From positions 1 through 64,000 of the IMG/VR virus record IMGVR_UViG_3300032286_000547: 64,000 nt of DNA; one strand, written 5' to 3'. Below the pieces are notes generated by a model. It was not told the DNA's origin. It worked only from the letters and a program-made list of their open reading frames with translations, and ran no database searches. Numbering within the stretch: position 1 is the first letter of the stretch; each line of letters opens with the position of its first letter. Position numbers and translations under genes: made by a program. This DNA comes from a virus. This document shows, piece after piece, positions 27,248 to 42,000 of the stretch.

Positions 27248-30070
27248 ATGGCATCTTGGACAGATAAAATCCCAACCTTTAACCCTTACGTAGCACAATT
27301 GCCTGTTGACGCAATGGTTCAAGTTGGTATGTACAAACAAAAGCAGTATGATGAGGGTATACAAAAGATTCAAACTAACATTGATAATATTGCAGGATTA
27401 GACGTTATTAGAGATGTAGATAAAGTATATCTGCAATCTAAACTTAATCAACTAGGTAATGATCTTAGAGGTGTTGCTGCTGGTGACTTCTCTAATTTTC
27501 AATTGGTTAATTCTGTTAATGGAATGACCAATCAAATTGTTAAAGATAAAAACGTACAAACTGCTGTAGCTTCTACTGCTTGGGCTAGAAAAGAACAAGC
27601 AATGATGGAAGATGATAGAAAGAATGGAAAACTAACTCCTGATAATGAATACCATTTCAATAGTAAATTAAGCAATTGGATAAGTAATGATAAGGTTGGA
27701 GTTGGATTTAGTCAAAGATATGTACAACACTTTGATGTAGATAAGTTTGCTAGAGAAACATTTGATGCTGTAAAGCCTGATGGATTTTCTTACGATCAGA
27801 TATACCAATTAGGTGCTGATGGAAAACCTATGAAGGATGCCAGAGGTAATCTTATCTATTCTCCTACAATGACTAGAATGGAGAAAGAAGGTATCTTCCC
27901 TCCTAAAGTTAAAGCAACATTAGAACAAATCTTTTCAGATGCAAGAGTAGGTCAACAATTAAATATTACAGGTCAATATAACTATCGTGGATTAGATGCT
28001 AATCAACTTGCTCAAAAAGTTTCATCTCAAAGAACATCTGTATTAAGTGGATATGAAGATCAGTTACATGAACTCACTCTACAAAAAAGTATGGGTAAAA
28101 ATGTTCAATCTGATATTGATAATCTTGAAGCAAAGATTGCAACAGTAAATTCTGCATACGATGATTATGCTAATTCAGCTCTTGAAAATCCAGATGCTGT
28201 TAGAGGAGCTTTATACAAAGATGATGTGAGTGCTAGATACACAACCATGTTTGGTCAAATCAAAGATAAGACTCAAGTAATGGAAAACCCTGCTTGGAAC
28301 CAACAATGGAAAATGCAGATAGAAGCTAATGCACAATCTAGATGGGCTCAAGATTTCCGTCAAAGAAAAATTCAGCATGCAGATGATATGGGTTATAAGT
28401 ATGCAGCATTAGCTCAACAGAAAGAACTTACTATAATGAGTCTTAAAGCTAAAGGTAAAGGTAAGACACTTGGTGATGGTAGTACTTATGAAGGCTTTGG
28501 TCCTGGAGGAGAACTTACAGAACAAGGAGCTCAATCTGCAGCTATTGAAACAATTCGTGTACAGAATGCTAAGTTTGAAGAAGCTGCTACTAACTATTCT
28601 AATGCTTCAGATTCATTTATATGGGAAACTGTATTTAGTAAAATTCCTGCTAATTCTACTAAGCTTAATAAGTTAATGTCAGGAGGAATGAAGCGTAACG
28701 AAGCTATTTCTTTAATGATAAATAATGCTGCTAAAAATGCTGGTCAAACTCCTGAACAATTTAAAAGTGGTTGGGCAACTAGAGCAACTACAGAATATAA
28801 TAAATTAACTCCTGAACAAAAAGCTGCACGTCCAATCATAGGAGATACATATCAAGCATTCAGAAACAGTAAACGTATATTTGAAAGTGAGTTAACTGTT
28901 AAGCAAAAAATTGATGAACAAACCAAAGTAGAACTTGGAGAGGTTGGTAAGAAACTTGCTATGACAGATTTCAAACCACAAACAGTAACTTACAAGGATA
29001 AAAAATATACACTTACTAAAGATGATATGTTAGATCTTGCCATCTATAAAAAAGGTGATCTAGGATTTATAGATTCTTTATTTGGTGGTGATGAAGCTAA
29101 AGCTCTTGAACAAGAATCAAAAATGGCTCTTTCTAGATTACAGAAAAGAGGTAAAGGAGCATTAGCAGAAGCATATCTTGATGACAATGAGGATGTTATT
29201 ATTGATAACAATGGTGTAGGAACTAAGGTTCAAAATCTATCATTCTGGCAAGATATAAAAGATCTTATTAAACTTCCTACTAAAATAATGTATGAATCAG
29301 AAAGAGGACCATCAAGAAACTGGTCTCAAGTTCATAAAGTGGAAGGTATAATGAATAATCAAGCTTACTCAGAAGGAATTCAAAAGAAAGCTGAGATTAT
29401 ACAACAGCATTATAACATTGCTCCAAACAGAAACATTGATATAATGACAGGAGATAATGAAACTGATAGAGCTACATTAGCAAAACTTAAACGTTGGGGT
29501 GCTGAGTCTGTAACAGGAGCAGGAAACTTATCTCCAGATTATGAAGACTTCAATAAGAGTTTATCTAATAATCCTAATGAAAACAATATCGGTGCTAGAA
29601 CTATATTTGATGAGAACAACAATCCTATGGTTGAGGTGATCTCTTATAATAGTGATGGTAAACGAAAAGCTGGTATTACATTACAACCTGATCAAGCTGT
29701 TAAAATTGGTATTGATCTTGGTACATTATATGAAAGCAGAGAAGCTTCTGCACTTAGAAATAAACTGAACTATAATAATTATCAAAGTTCTGCTGGGGAT
29801 CCTACTCAGGTATCTACTTATTTATCTGGAGATTCATGGTACGATAAAACTGATTTCCCAATGATGAAAAATAACACAACGTTTGACGTTCAATCAAATG
29901 TTGTATTTAGTAATGGAAAATATTATCCTTTCTTATATGTGTCTGATGGAAAAAGAAAATCTGTAAAACAACTAGATGGTGATGAGAATTTAGAAAACGT
30001 ACTTACCACTCTTAAGACTGTAGTTAATCCTACACTTGTACAAGGTTTATTAACAATACCAAATCAATAA
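27248..30070 (+). CDS. Large virion cargo protein
   Basis: 940 residues, helical and charged, with coiled-coil potential around residues 260-310, 350-400 and 540-590. No signal peptide, catalytic motif or convincing membrane helix is visible. The N-terminus (ASWTDKIPTFNPYVAQLPVD ... YKQKQYDEGIQKIQ) looks like the conserved start of crAss-like cargo proteins located between muzzle and RNA polymerase genes. It has its own promoter and is followed 2 nt later by the RNA polymerase gene. Likely packaged in the capsid or tail and ejected with the polymerase. The role in ejection is inferred. Confidence 0.6.
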   Translation: MASWTDKIPTFNPYVAQLPVDAMVQVGMYKQKQYDEGIQKIQTNIDNIAGLDVIRDVDKVYLQSKLNQLGNDLRGVAAGDFSNFQLVNSVNGMTNQIVKDKNVQTAVASTAWARKEQAMMEDDRKNGKLTPDNEYHFNSKLSNWISNDKVGVGFSQRYVQHFDVDKFARETFDAVKPDGFSYDQIYQLGADGKPMKDARGNLIYSPTMTRMEKEGIFPPKVKATLEQIFSDARVGQQLNITGQYNYRGLDANQLAQKVSSQRTSVLSGYEDQLHELTLQKSMGKNVQSDIDNLEAKIATVNSAYDDYANSALENPDAVRGALYKDDVSARYTTMFGQIKDKTQVMENPAWNQQWKMQIEANAQSRWAQDFRQRKIQHADDMGYKYAALAQQKELTIMSLKAKGKGKTLGDGSTYEGFGPGGELTEQGAQSAAIETIRVQNAKFEEAATNYSNASDSFIWETVFSKIPANSTKLNKLMSGGMKRNEAISLMINNAAKNAGQTPEQFKSGWATRATTEYNKLTPEQKAARPIIGDTYQAFRNSKRIFESELTVKQKIDEQTKVELGEVGKKLAMTDFKPQTVTYKDKKYTLTKDDMLDLAIYKKGDLGFIDSLFGGDEAKALEQESKMALSRLQKRGKGALAEAYLDDNEDVIIDNNGVGTKVQNLSFWQDIKDLIKLPTKIMYESERGPSRNWSQVHKVEGIMNNQAYSEGIQKKAEIIQQHYNIAPNRNIDIMTGDNETDRATLAKLKRWGAESVTGAGNLSPDYEDFNKSLSNNPNENNIGARTIFDENNNPMVEVISYNSDGKRKAGITLQPDQAVKIGIDLGTLYESREASALRNKLNYNNYQSSAGDPTQVSTYLSGDSWYDKTDFPMMKNNTTFDVQSNVVFSNGKYYPFLYVSDGKRKSVKQLDGDENLENVLTTLKTVVNPTLVQGLLTIPNQ

Positions 30071-30072
30071 TT

Positions 30073-33000
30073 ATGCTTCCACCAAGTAAAGAAAATTATA
30101 TAAACAGAAAAGGAGTGGCAGTAGGTCTTCCTACTACACCAATTGTAGCTGATGTAGATTTTCAAAGAAATCAAACTGAACCAGGACAGAATATATCTGC
30201 AATAGATATGTGGAAAAATGCACTAGCTCAACCTAAAGATTTGGGTGTAGCAGATATTCCATTGTCTTCTTTTTACATAGGTAATAGATATAAACAAACT
30301 TTACCTGGAACAGATTATGAAGAGATGGCTGCTAGTGGTCAAACTGCTGGTGAGAAGTGGGCCAATGGTTCATTGAAACTATTAGGCACTGCAACAACAT
30401 CTTTTATTTCTGGTACTGTAGGACTTGTAAATGGTATTGGTGCATCTATTGCAGAACAAAGACTTGCATCTTTGATTGATAATACTACTACAAGAAAAAT
30501 GGATGAGGTGATGAGAGGGTTAGAAGATTATGCTCCTAACTACTATTCACATCAAGAACAAGATGCTAACTGGTATTCTCCAAAAAATATTCTTACAGCA
30601 AACTTCTGGTCTGACAAGGTGTTAAAAAATCTTGGTTATTCTGTTGGAGCTATAGGAGGTGGAGTTGCATGGAGTAGTTTGTTTAGATCTATTGGTCTTA
30701 CTAATAAATTAGTTCAAGCAGGTAGAGGTCTGGAAGCAGCTACTGCAATTGAAGGATCAATGAGTGCTGTACCAAACATGCAGAAACTTAATGCATTTGA
30801 GAGTGCGTTAAACTCTATGGCACAAAAATATATCAAGTCTCCAGTATCTGCTGTATTAAAAGACTCTGATAGAATTCTTACATCTACTATGGGTACATTC
30901 GGTGAAGCTTCTATGGAAGGTCTTCAAGGAATGAATGAATATAGAAGAAACGCTATAGAAGAATACAAAAAAATATATGGTGTAGAACCTACAGGAGAAG
31001 CATTAGATAGAATCAATGAGTCTGCTGATCAAGTAGGTATGTACATTTGGGGAGGTAACAGTCTTTTATTAACTGGTACTAACTACGTACAGTTACCTAA
31101 GATATTAGGAAGCTCAAGAAAAGCTGACAAAGCTTTAATCAATGAGATAACAAAAGATGCTGAAACTGGTTTATACAAACAAGTAGTTCCAAAAACTACC
31201 TTTGGAAGAATCACACAAAAAGCAAAAGGTATAAGTCAAGTGTTGTTTTCTCCTTCAGAAGCATTTGAAGAAGGAATGCAGTTCTCTATTCAAACAGGTG
31301 TAACTAACTACTTCCAACGTGCACGTGAGAATAAACAAGATACTAGAGAATTCCTAAGCACATTAAGTGGAGCTATGGGTAATGTATTTGGTGAAGGTAT
31401 TCATAATACATTAACTACTAAAGAAGGAATGGAAAGCATTCTTATTGGTGGTATATCAGGAGGAATTCAACAAGGTGGTATCATTGGTACATATAGAAAT
31501 AAAGATGGTGATACAAGAGTTGGTATTGGTAAATCAGGAGTGATTGCTGAACAAGGATTGTTTGGTACAGGTGGAGAAAGACAAGCTAATACTAAGCAAG
31601 CTATTGATGCTCTTAATAAAACAAGTCTTCAGAAACAACTTAAAGATAGCGTTGGATATTTAGCAATAGGAATAGGTTCTCAAAAACTAAGACAAGAAGC
31701 AATTGCTAATAACGATGTGCTTTCTGAAAAAGACTATGAGGCTGACTTCACGCTTTCTTATTTAATGCCTAGAATTAAGTATGGAAAAATTGATGCTGTA
31801 AAAGAAGAACTTGATTTATATAGAAGTCAAGCAATGGATCCAGAAGGTTTTAGAGAATTAGTAAGAGGAGGAATTGCTAATGCAAATGAAACAAGAGAAC
31901 AGTTTTTACAAAAATTGAATAACTTACAAGAGTTATCTGATAGTGTAAGTTCAATATATGGAAAGCTAAACGATAAGTATGAGAATGCTGTTGATGAGAA
32001 TGGTCAAATCAAATACACAGATGATACAATTGATAAACTTGTATATGCTGCGTCTAAGATTAGAAACTATGACTCACGTATGCCAGAACTGGCTAACTCT
32101 CTTATAGAATCAAATGTAGATGCACAAGGTTTCTTAAATGCTATATTGGAGAAAGAAGGATCTAGCGTTGATGACATTAAAAGTACATTAGCATACATCG
32201 ATCAATTAGATGTTACAGATGATGTAAAGAGTGATCTTAAAAACAGTTTATATGATCTTGCAGAACTTTCTTTGAGAAGAAAGGAAATGATTGATCAGTA
32301 TAATGATATTTTAAATAAACCACAAAACTATAAAGAAGCAGAGGAAGTTGATGATATTGTTGATGAAGAATTTCCAATGTCTGAAACAGAAGAACAAGTA
32401 GAAGAAGAAGATGTTATACCAGAAGATGCGCAAGTAGTTAAAGTGAAGACCAAAGATGGTGAAAGAAGCTTAGAAGTTGGTGTAGACTATTTTGTTGGTA
32501 AAGGTGTTGATTATGAGAAGGAAGGACTTAACTCTCCTGTTCCTATCTCTAAGCTTACTATTGTAGGAGAGAACGCAGATGGTACAATTAAAATTAGAAC
32601 AGATAAAGGAGAGCTTAGAGACATCTCTAAGAAGGTGTTGGAAAACTATAAGCTTGGAAAGGTAACGTCCTTAAAAGCTAATAAGACAGCTAACTTCTTT
32701 TACAATCATAGAAATGATCTTTACGAATATAACTTTGGTAAAAACTTTGGTGGAGTAAAACAAGGTAGACTTGAATTACAAGAGGGTAAGTTATACTTTG
32801 TGTATTTGAATGAAGAAGGTAAGGTGGATAAGAAACAATTATTCAACTCACACTTTGTTGCACAAGAAGGATATGAGAAAGCTAGAGTTACTAAAGTGGG
32901 TAATGTTACATCAGAAACTGCAGAACAAAAAGTATCTAGAGAAGATTTTACTTCTCCAGAAGAACTAGCTAAACAAAAACAAACTCTTGCTAAGAATAGA

Positions 33001-36000
33001 GAAGCAAGGTTAGAAGTGTTGTCTCAACTTGAGGTTGAAACAAATCAACGTTTAGAAGAGATTAACAAAAAGCTTTTATCTAAAACAGATGAATTAACTA
33101 AGATACAAGAAGACCTTGATGCTATAGCTAAACTTAAAGAAGATGGAGTTAAAGGACAAAAGGTAAAAGGTAATTTCTCAAAAGTGTTATCTACTAGTGT
33201 AAGAACACTAAATAGATATGCCAACATGAAAAAGAATGTTGACTTAGAGATTGCTAAACTTAAAGCTGAGCAAGAAGAGCTTGAGATGAATATCTCATAC
33301 TTCCAAGACTTTGCTAATAACTTAGATGATCTTCCTGAGAACACAGGTGAGTTCCTTAAAGAGTTAAGAGACCAAATTGGTTGGTTAACTGATCTTGGAA
33401 AACAAACTGCAGAATCTCTTTCAGCTTTAGAGAAACTAAGCAAACAAATTACTGATGCTATTAAAGATGTTGCTCGTCTATTGAAAAGTAGCTTGAATAC
33501 ATTTGATAGTGAATACTCTGATTATATAAGTGAAGCATTAGATAATATGATTGACTCTGAAGATCCTACAGTAGGATTGGCTATAGTTAAAGAATATCTT
33601 GCTGACTATGCATTAACAAATGATTTAGTTAAAGAAATCTCTATCAATGCTACTAAGTTAGAAGATGTTTCTGAACAAGCTAAAGAGATACAAGCAAAAC
33701 TTAATGAGCTTCGTAATGAATATAAAGCTAAGAAACTTATAGTAGATAGATTCCAAAAGATCTTTGATGAGTATAAGAAACAAAAAGCTGAAGAAGATAA
33801 ACTATATTCTAGTGATGCAATAGTTAATAAAGCATTGTCTACAGAAGATAAAGGAATGCCTTCTCGTGAATATAATAAAGAGTTTGAAGCTGATGCTAAA
33901 AAATCTAATGAGATAGTTCCTAGAGCAACTATTCCTGTAGAAGAAGGTGAACCTCATCAAATTAGAGCTAACACATTCGGTGCTAACATGAATTCATTTC
34001 CTAATAGAAATGATATTCGTGGTGTATACATTACATCTAAAAATCAAAACCAATTACTTCCAGGTGTTATAGAACGCATGTTAGGTAATGATGCTACCCT
34101 TATCAACAAGTATAAGAACAGCATGATTGTTTTAGTAATGGTTAATACTAATGGACAGTTGGTAGGTGTAGATGGACAACCTATTGCACCAGGAACTGAA
34201 CTATTAGATGCTGCTATCTATCAAGCTTTCCCTGAGAATAAAATGAGAGATGGTTCTTTATTTAGAGCTACCACTCCTCAGGATGTAAGAGATGCAATCA
34301 TTGTACAATATGATAAGTGGAGAGATGAAGTGCTGAAACAAACTACGGTGGGTGCAAAGCATGAGATAGAAGCTTCATTTGGTATTGTTGAAAATGTAAA
34401 AGATGCTAGTGGTAAGATTGTGTATAGCACAAGAACATCTGTTGCATCTGCAGGACTTATTACTCCTAGTCAATTAGAACGTTCTCAGTTGATATTCATT
34501 CCTAAAACTAACACTAGAGTTAGTAAAGGAACTGTATCATATGATAGTGCATTGGGTGCTGTGTTTCTTGAAACTCCTAATGGATATACAAAACTTCAAA
34601 ACAGACAACACACTGAAGCTGAGGCTAATGCTATCTTTGATGCTATGTTATTGTTTGCTAAAAACATGATCAATCCTGAAGAAGGAACAGATAGTGATAG
34701 CTCAAAACGTGCTTTAAGATTTTTACAAGGAACTACTTATTGGGGAATTCCTAGAAATCAAGATGGAACCAGAAAAGAGAAAGATGGATACAGTAGCTTA
34801 TTCTTTGAGAAGAGTGCTGAGACAGGTAGACTTACAATCATGATTGGTGGTAAGGATGTGGGTATTTTATTCACTCCATCTGCAATGAAACTTAATAAAG
34901 AAAGACTTGTTGCTGAGATAGGAAAAATCTATACAAATACAAACTCTGCTTTTGCTCAAGACTTGAATGAGAAGTTTGAACAAATTATTTCTATTTCTCC
35001 TGAGGGTGAAATCAATTCTCAAGTATGGGATAACTATCAATCATATTTATTATCAGATGTTAAGCCTGATGGATCTACAAGAAATGATTATGAACTTCCA
35101 TTGTCTACAACAGCAAGACCTTTAATTGCTGAAGGAGATGTAAATAGAAAAGGAATATATTTCTTCACTACAGATACAGCAGATAACTTTGTTGTGCCTG
35201 AACCTAAAAAGAATGTTGCTAAGGTGTTGACACCTGGAGCTCCTATAGCTAAGCCTTCTGCTTCAGATGACTTTGCAATGGAATTCACTTATGGTGAAGA
35301 AACTTCTATTTATAAATTAGATGGAACTACAACTAATACATACACTTCTCCTGAGGGTAAGAAAATATTATTTAGAGCTCCTGCTACAACAACACTTGAT
35401 AACTATGCTGAGTCTATTACTATTATGCAAGGTGGAGATCTTGCTGAGATAGTTAAGAAGATTGAAGATGCTGGTAAAGATCCAAAAGATATTATCAAGA
35501 AAACAGTCTATAATGCTATTGCTCAAGACTTAACTAAAGTGGCTGCTGAGCAAGAAATGGAATTTGAGTTTACAATGCCTGAGGATGTTATTGAACAAGC
35601 TCAAGAAGAAGCTGGTAAACCTTTAGATCAAGATGTAATAGATGCTATCAACTCAATGATTGATGATGGTAATGATGAAGCACATCGTGTTGCAGTTGAA
35701 TCAGAAGTTAACATGTTTGAACCTGAGAACTGGAATGATGTAGAAACTTGGTTGAAAGCTAACTTCCCTAACCTTCCTGTATACAGAGTTAAGAATATTA
35801 TTCAAGCTACTAATGGTAGACAAGCTTGGGGTATGCTTAAAGATGGTGCTATCTACTTGTATGAAAATGCTGAAGTGGGTACTGCATATCATGAGGTGTT
35901 TGAAGCTGTATGGAAAATGTTTACAGATGTTACTGAGCAAGAAGCTATTCGTAAAGAATTTACTTCTCGTAAAGGAACATTCGTAGATAGACCTACAGGT

Positions 36001-39000
36001 AAAACAATCAAATACTCTGAAGCTACACCAGAGCAAGCTAAAGAACAATTAGCTGAAGAGTTCAGAGAATATATTATGACAGGTAAAGTTCCTGTTAAAC
36101 CAAGTGCAGGAAGACCATTTATAGTTAAATTGTTTGCTGACATTGCATCATTCTTTAAACAGTTCTTCTTTGGTAAGACTGCAGTTAATAACACTGAGGA
36201 GTTATTCAAAAGAATAGGTAATGGTTATTACAAAAAGAACATGCCATATGCTACACAGCTATCTATGGCTAAAGAAGGTATTATTGATATAGAAGATGCA
36301 TTTGCTGATTCTGAATCAGAGTTTAGACTTACCACAATTAGTGATAAGGAAGGAGCTGATATCATTCAACATATGACCTATCTAACTCTTACCAATTTGA
36401 TTGGTACAGATAGAAGTCTTTTCACACGTGATTCTATTCCTTCTTCAGAATTATATTCTGGTTTAAAGGCACAGATATTACAAACCATTAACCAAAAGAA
36501 TATTGCTGCTAATAAACTTTTAGAGAATGAAGAGTATCTTAAAGATAACAGAGAAGAAAAAACTAGATTGTTAAAACAAGCAATTGTTAAGAACACTGTA
36601 TTCATGCAGAATGTTTCTAGTGAGTGGCCTGTTATTGTTGAGAGACATAAAGAGTATTTAAGAGGATATCAAATTGAATTCGATGAGAATGATAACGTTG
36701 CTATAAATGATATTGAGAAAAGTAAAGATGAAGGATTTGGTGATGCTTCTAAAATAGATAGCTTCAAGAAAGCTAATCCTGCAATCAAACTTTTACTTTC
36801 TACTATACCTGTAGTTAATCCTAACAATCCTAGTAAGTTACAACCATCTAGTATTGGAGGAGCTATATTAATTCCTACAAGTAAAACATACATCAGCTTA
36901 ATGAGTAACCTACATGATGCTTCAAGTATTGAAGACATGTTAGAGAAACTACGTTTGATGGCAGAGAATGATCCTAACTATAGAACGTTATATAAACGTA
37001 TTACTAAGAGATCATTTGATGAAGAAGGTGTTGAGTTAGATAGAGTGGATACAACTCATGGATTACAATTGATTAGTGCATTATGGAGAACTTTTAAAAA
37101 ACAAAATCCTGAGGTTAAAAATGTATTCATTCTTGAGAATGGAGATGTTGTTGTTGGAGATGCTAGTCTTTCAAATGCTGCTAACCAATTAAGAAGTGAA
37201 TACATAAATAACATTGTTACTTACGCTAAAGGTAACAAAGGATTCTTTACATATGATGACAAGAAGAAAGTGTTTGTAGGTAATCAATCAAAGATCAAAG
37301 AGGTTAAGCTTGATAGCGTTACAGCAATGGTTGACTTCCTTAAGCAATTAGGAATACCATTCACTGCATCTGAAGTGATTAAACTTAAAGGAGAACAATT
37401 AACAATGTTTAAAGATGCTGTATCTGGTATCAAAACAAGTATATCACAAAACAAAGAGATTGCTACATTCTCTGGTAAAGTGTTAGACATTAGTAATCGT
37501 TTATTAGAACTTGGACTTGTAAAAGCTACAATATCTAATCCTGAATTCAACAGTACTTATTTCAATGTATCTGGTGAGCGTACTCAATCGTTCATTGGAA
37601 CTAATGCCGCATCTGATCTTTACACATTCTTATCTAAGATAAATAATATATCAGAGATTGCTGGTACTAAATATAGCTACTTATTAACTGACTCCTTTGC
37701 ACAGAACTCTAATCTTATGCAAAGAATGTTTGCAGCAGATGGTACTCGTAAAGCAAAGACAAGTGACTTGTTTAAAATAGGATATGTAAGTGGTACAATC
37801 AATGAATCAAATGGTAAACAAAAACCATCTTCTAAACTTACATTCCCAGAGCGTCTAACTCAAGAATTAAACTTAAACTTATCAGGAAGATACTTAAACT
37901 TAATTCCTGGTGATGCTTCTCTTGAATGGATGATTAATATGGGTAATCCTGTTTCTTCTGCTTCTATCTCTAGAGGTATGGGTGAAATCAATGAAATATT
38001 CAAAGGATACTTCTTATCTGAGTTAGCTCTATCTAGAGAAACAGATCGTCCAGTAGCTAAAGATAGAAATAGAAAAGACTTACGTTTCTTCAAATCTATT
38101 CTTGGTGAAGAATTACACAAAGAAATTATTTCTTCAAAAGAAGATGTAGAAGCAGTGTATGCTTTAAATGAAAACAAAATCAATGCTGCATTATTAAAAT
38201 ACATCAACTCTGAGACTTCTAAATACGGAAGCTACTTAAAGAGATTTGGTATTCTTCAAGAAGGTATGACAGGATTTACATTAAAGAATGTTAACCTACC
38301 TAAGAACATGTCTAGTGCTGAATTGAATAGACAACTATCTCTTCTTACAGTTAACTTCATGATCAATAATATAGAGATGCATAAACTATTATATGCAGAT
38401 CCATATCAGTATGATGATGAGTTAAAACGTATTAAGAGTTTCAACTCTCCACGTCAATCTATAATCAGTAATTCTCCTAAGATGAATACTGCATTCAGTG
38501 ATGTTTGGAACAGAGGGTATGAAAAAGGAGATATTGCATATACAGAATTTACACAAGACTATTTCCGTACAGCTACACATGAAGATGTTATAGGGATAAG
38601 TGATCTTCCTGGATATGGTGCTTATAAAGAAACAGATGGTTCTGGTATCATTGAAATGAAATCAAACCGTCAGTTTAGAATTAGAGCTGGTGAATGGAAT
38701 GAGAATGAAGAAAGACAATTCAAATATGACATAGCTTGGGAGAAAAGAGACAAAGGATTAAGTTTAAGTACTTACGAAGAGTTTTTACTTGATCAAGGAA
38801 ATCCTCAAGTTAATAGTGCTTACACTCCATTGAAACCAATTGTATCTGGAGCTAAGTTAGGATCTGATGGTCAACCTAAAAACATCAATGATGTTGTATT
38901 AGACAAGTATGCATTGTATCCATTATCATATCGTATAATGAAAGAACTTAATCCAGATTCTAATGCTGTTAAGTTGTATAATAAGATGCAAGCTGAGAAT

Positions 39001-42000
39001 ATAGATTACATTGTGTTCAAGTCTGCTAGAAAGGTTGGAGCTGAAGCACAACATTCTACATACGATAAACAAACAGGAGAATTCAATAATGCTCCATACG
39101 AAGGAATAATCAATGTACCATTCTCTATTATGAGTGTACAATCAGAAGTTCCTTCTAAAGCAGAAGCATTGGTAACTAGAGGATCTCAAGTAACTAAGTT
39201 ACTTACATTAGATTACTTAGCTGCTGGTGTACCTATTGACTTCTTCCCTGGAAAAGATTTTGATCAAAGATACAAAGCTTGGAACAAACTTAGTCCTACA
39301 CAACAGATTGAGAAATCTCCTATCTTCAAAGATATTAAAGATAACCAAGTGTTACTTAATGAAATCATGGAAGAAGGATTCAACACTCTTCTTAATACAT
39401 TAGGTATAGTGTATGCAGATGGTGAGTTTAAAGTGAAGTCATTTGAGAAAGCTGTTAAAACATTACGTAATGAAGTGTTGAAGAGAGAAGTTAATGATAA
39501 CATCAGTGATGCATTAACTGGATTCTTAGAAGGTAAATCAGTTCTAGAAGCTACACCTGCTGGACAACAAATCAAAAACATTTTATATTCTATTGCTGAT
39601 AGAGAGGTGATCTCTCCTAAGATCTCTGGTGGTATGAAGGTACAGATACCTTCTACATTATTAGAGAGTGTAAGAGCAAAAGAATCAGAAATCAATGGTA
39701 AGACAGGATTTACATCTGATACACTTAAGTTCTATGAGGATAAAGATGGTGGACGTGTGTGTGAAATCATGGTGGGTAGATGGTTCAAATCAGATATGTC
39801 TGATGCAGATCTTCTTGATTACCTAAACAATACACCAGAAGGACAAAGTATATTATCTGGATTAGCATTCCGTATTCCTACACAGAAACAAAACTCTATT
39901 GATAGCTTTGTTATCAAACAATTCTTACCAAAAGAATTTGGAGATTCTGTTGTTGTACCTGCTGCATTAGTAGAGAAGGTTGGATCGGATTTTGATATCG
40001 ATAAACTTTCAATCTATTTCAAGAATGTTTATGAAAATAAGAAAGGAGAAATTAAACTTGTTCCATTCTTAGGGTATGGTGAAAAAGCTAAGGCTAAGTT
40101 TGCAGAGATGTTTGATCAAGGTGAGTTCATCAATAAAGATGAGATGGCTAAGGTTGAAGCTTTCATAAAAGATAATCAACAACCTCTAACTGAAGAGTTA
40201 AGTGATAAGTTGATTGTTAGTATTTTTGGAGAAGCATTTGACACTGATCAAGCTTTGCTAGAAGACTATTTAGCAAACACTACTAAAGAAGAGTTCAAGT
40301 CTAGAATAGTTAATAAACTATACAAACAATCTCTTGAGAATGCATACATTCAATCTTCTCAAAACTTAGTGTCTCATCCATCTAACTTCAGTAAACTTAT
40401 AAAACCTAACTCAGCTGATCAATTAAAAAAACTTGGTAACTTTATTGCAGAGAAAACAGTAGGTCAATCATTTGATTATACAAATGTAGGAAACATGTTG
40501 GATAGAAGGTTTATGGCCAGATTAAGACATGCGTTTGTTACAGGTAAGTATGCTATTGGTATTGCTGCAGTGAATCAAACTAACCACTCTCTTAACCAAA
40601 GACAAGCTACTTATATAGATGATACAAGACTTAACAAATTAAGTAAAGAAGATCAGTTCTGGATAGGTGATGCTAAGGTGAAGTTTGAAAAATTCAATCA
40701 GATGACTATAGAAGGTAAAGGACTTGTTCCTTCACTATCTATGATTACAAATGCTGATGGTCAGGATATATCTGATATTCTAGGACAGTTCATTGATGGG
40801 TATGTAGATATCTCTGCAGGTCCATGGATCATGGAGCTTGGTGCTACACCAAATGTTGCTTCTACATTCATGTTCTTAGTTAAGATAGGTGTACCTATTG
40901 ATACTGTAGCTTATTTCATGAACCAACCTATCATCTATGACTACTTAAATAATATTGAGAATGCTGGATATAGCTGGTTGTTTATTGAGGATTTTGTAAA
41001 AGAAATTAAAAATAGTGAGAAATATGCAATTGCAAAAGATGCTAGTGTAGTTCCTGTTGATACAATCCCTGGTAAATCAGTATTGAAAGATAATGTAGGT
41101 AAAGACAAGTTTAATACACAAGAGAGAGCACAACAACAATTTATGCTTGATGAGTTCTTGAAGTATGCTAAGATGGGAGAACAATTGTTCTTAGTAACAC
41201 AAGGAAGTAACTATGACACTGCTACACTTAATGATCCATTATTGATATGGAAGAAGGATCAGCAATTAGCTAAAGCACAGAATACAGTTATTTCTTCTGT
41301 AGATGACATATTAGATAACTCTCATATTGGAAGTATTAGAACTAAAGCTGGTGAGATCAGACAAGCATTAGCAGAGATTCTTAAGTCAGATAAATCTAGA
41401 GTGAGAAGTGTGATACAAAAAGTGATGACTCCTTACATCAATATGAATGACAGAGACTTTGTTAAAACAGCACAGAAGGTACAGAATGATCTTTTTGACT
41501 GGGCTGTACAAAATGATCAGAAGTTTAATGATGAGCTTAGAACAGTGTTAATTGAAGATGGTGGATATGCTAAAGATATTCTAGACTTTGTAAACAGAGT
41601 TAAAAATAGTGTCAAAGGAGATCCTGAATTTCCTTTAAAAGATAATCATGTAATCAATATCATTGAGAGTGATCCATCTAAGAAAGCAAGTGCAAACACA
41701 CCTAATAATATTAAGGTGAAGGGATTAGATAATAAAGTGTACGATCAAAACAATATCATCTATGCATTTAGAGAAATAAGAGAACATTTGAATTCTCAGA
41801 ATAAAATAACTGGTGAGAACAATCAATTGTACAACAACCTTGTAACACTTGCTGTATTACAATCAGGACTTTCTAATTCTCCTATATCATTTACATCGGT
41901 TATACCTTATGAGGATTTTGAAAAAATCTATAACAAAACCTTGTCTAAATTAGAAAGTATTCCTAACTTAGACGACTTTTACAACATAGGTGTATTCCAA

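Noticed and set aside
35701-36209. Overlapping minus-strand frames within the RNA polymerase gene
   Set aside because: They overlap each other and the sense gene, and have no promoter, start context or domain features.
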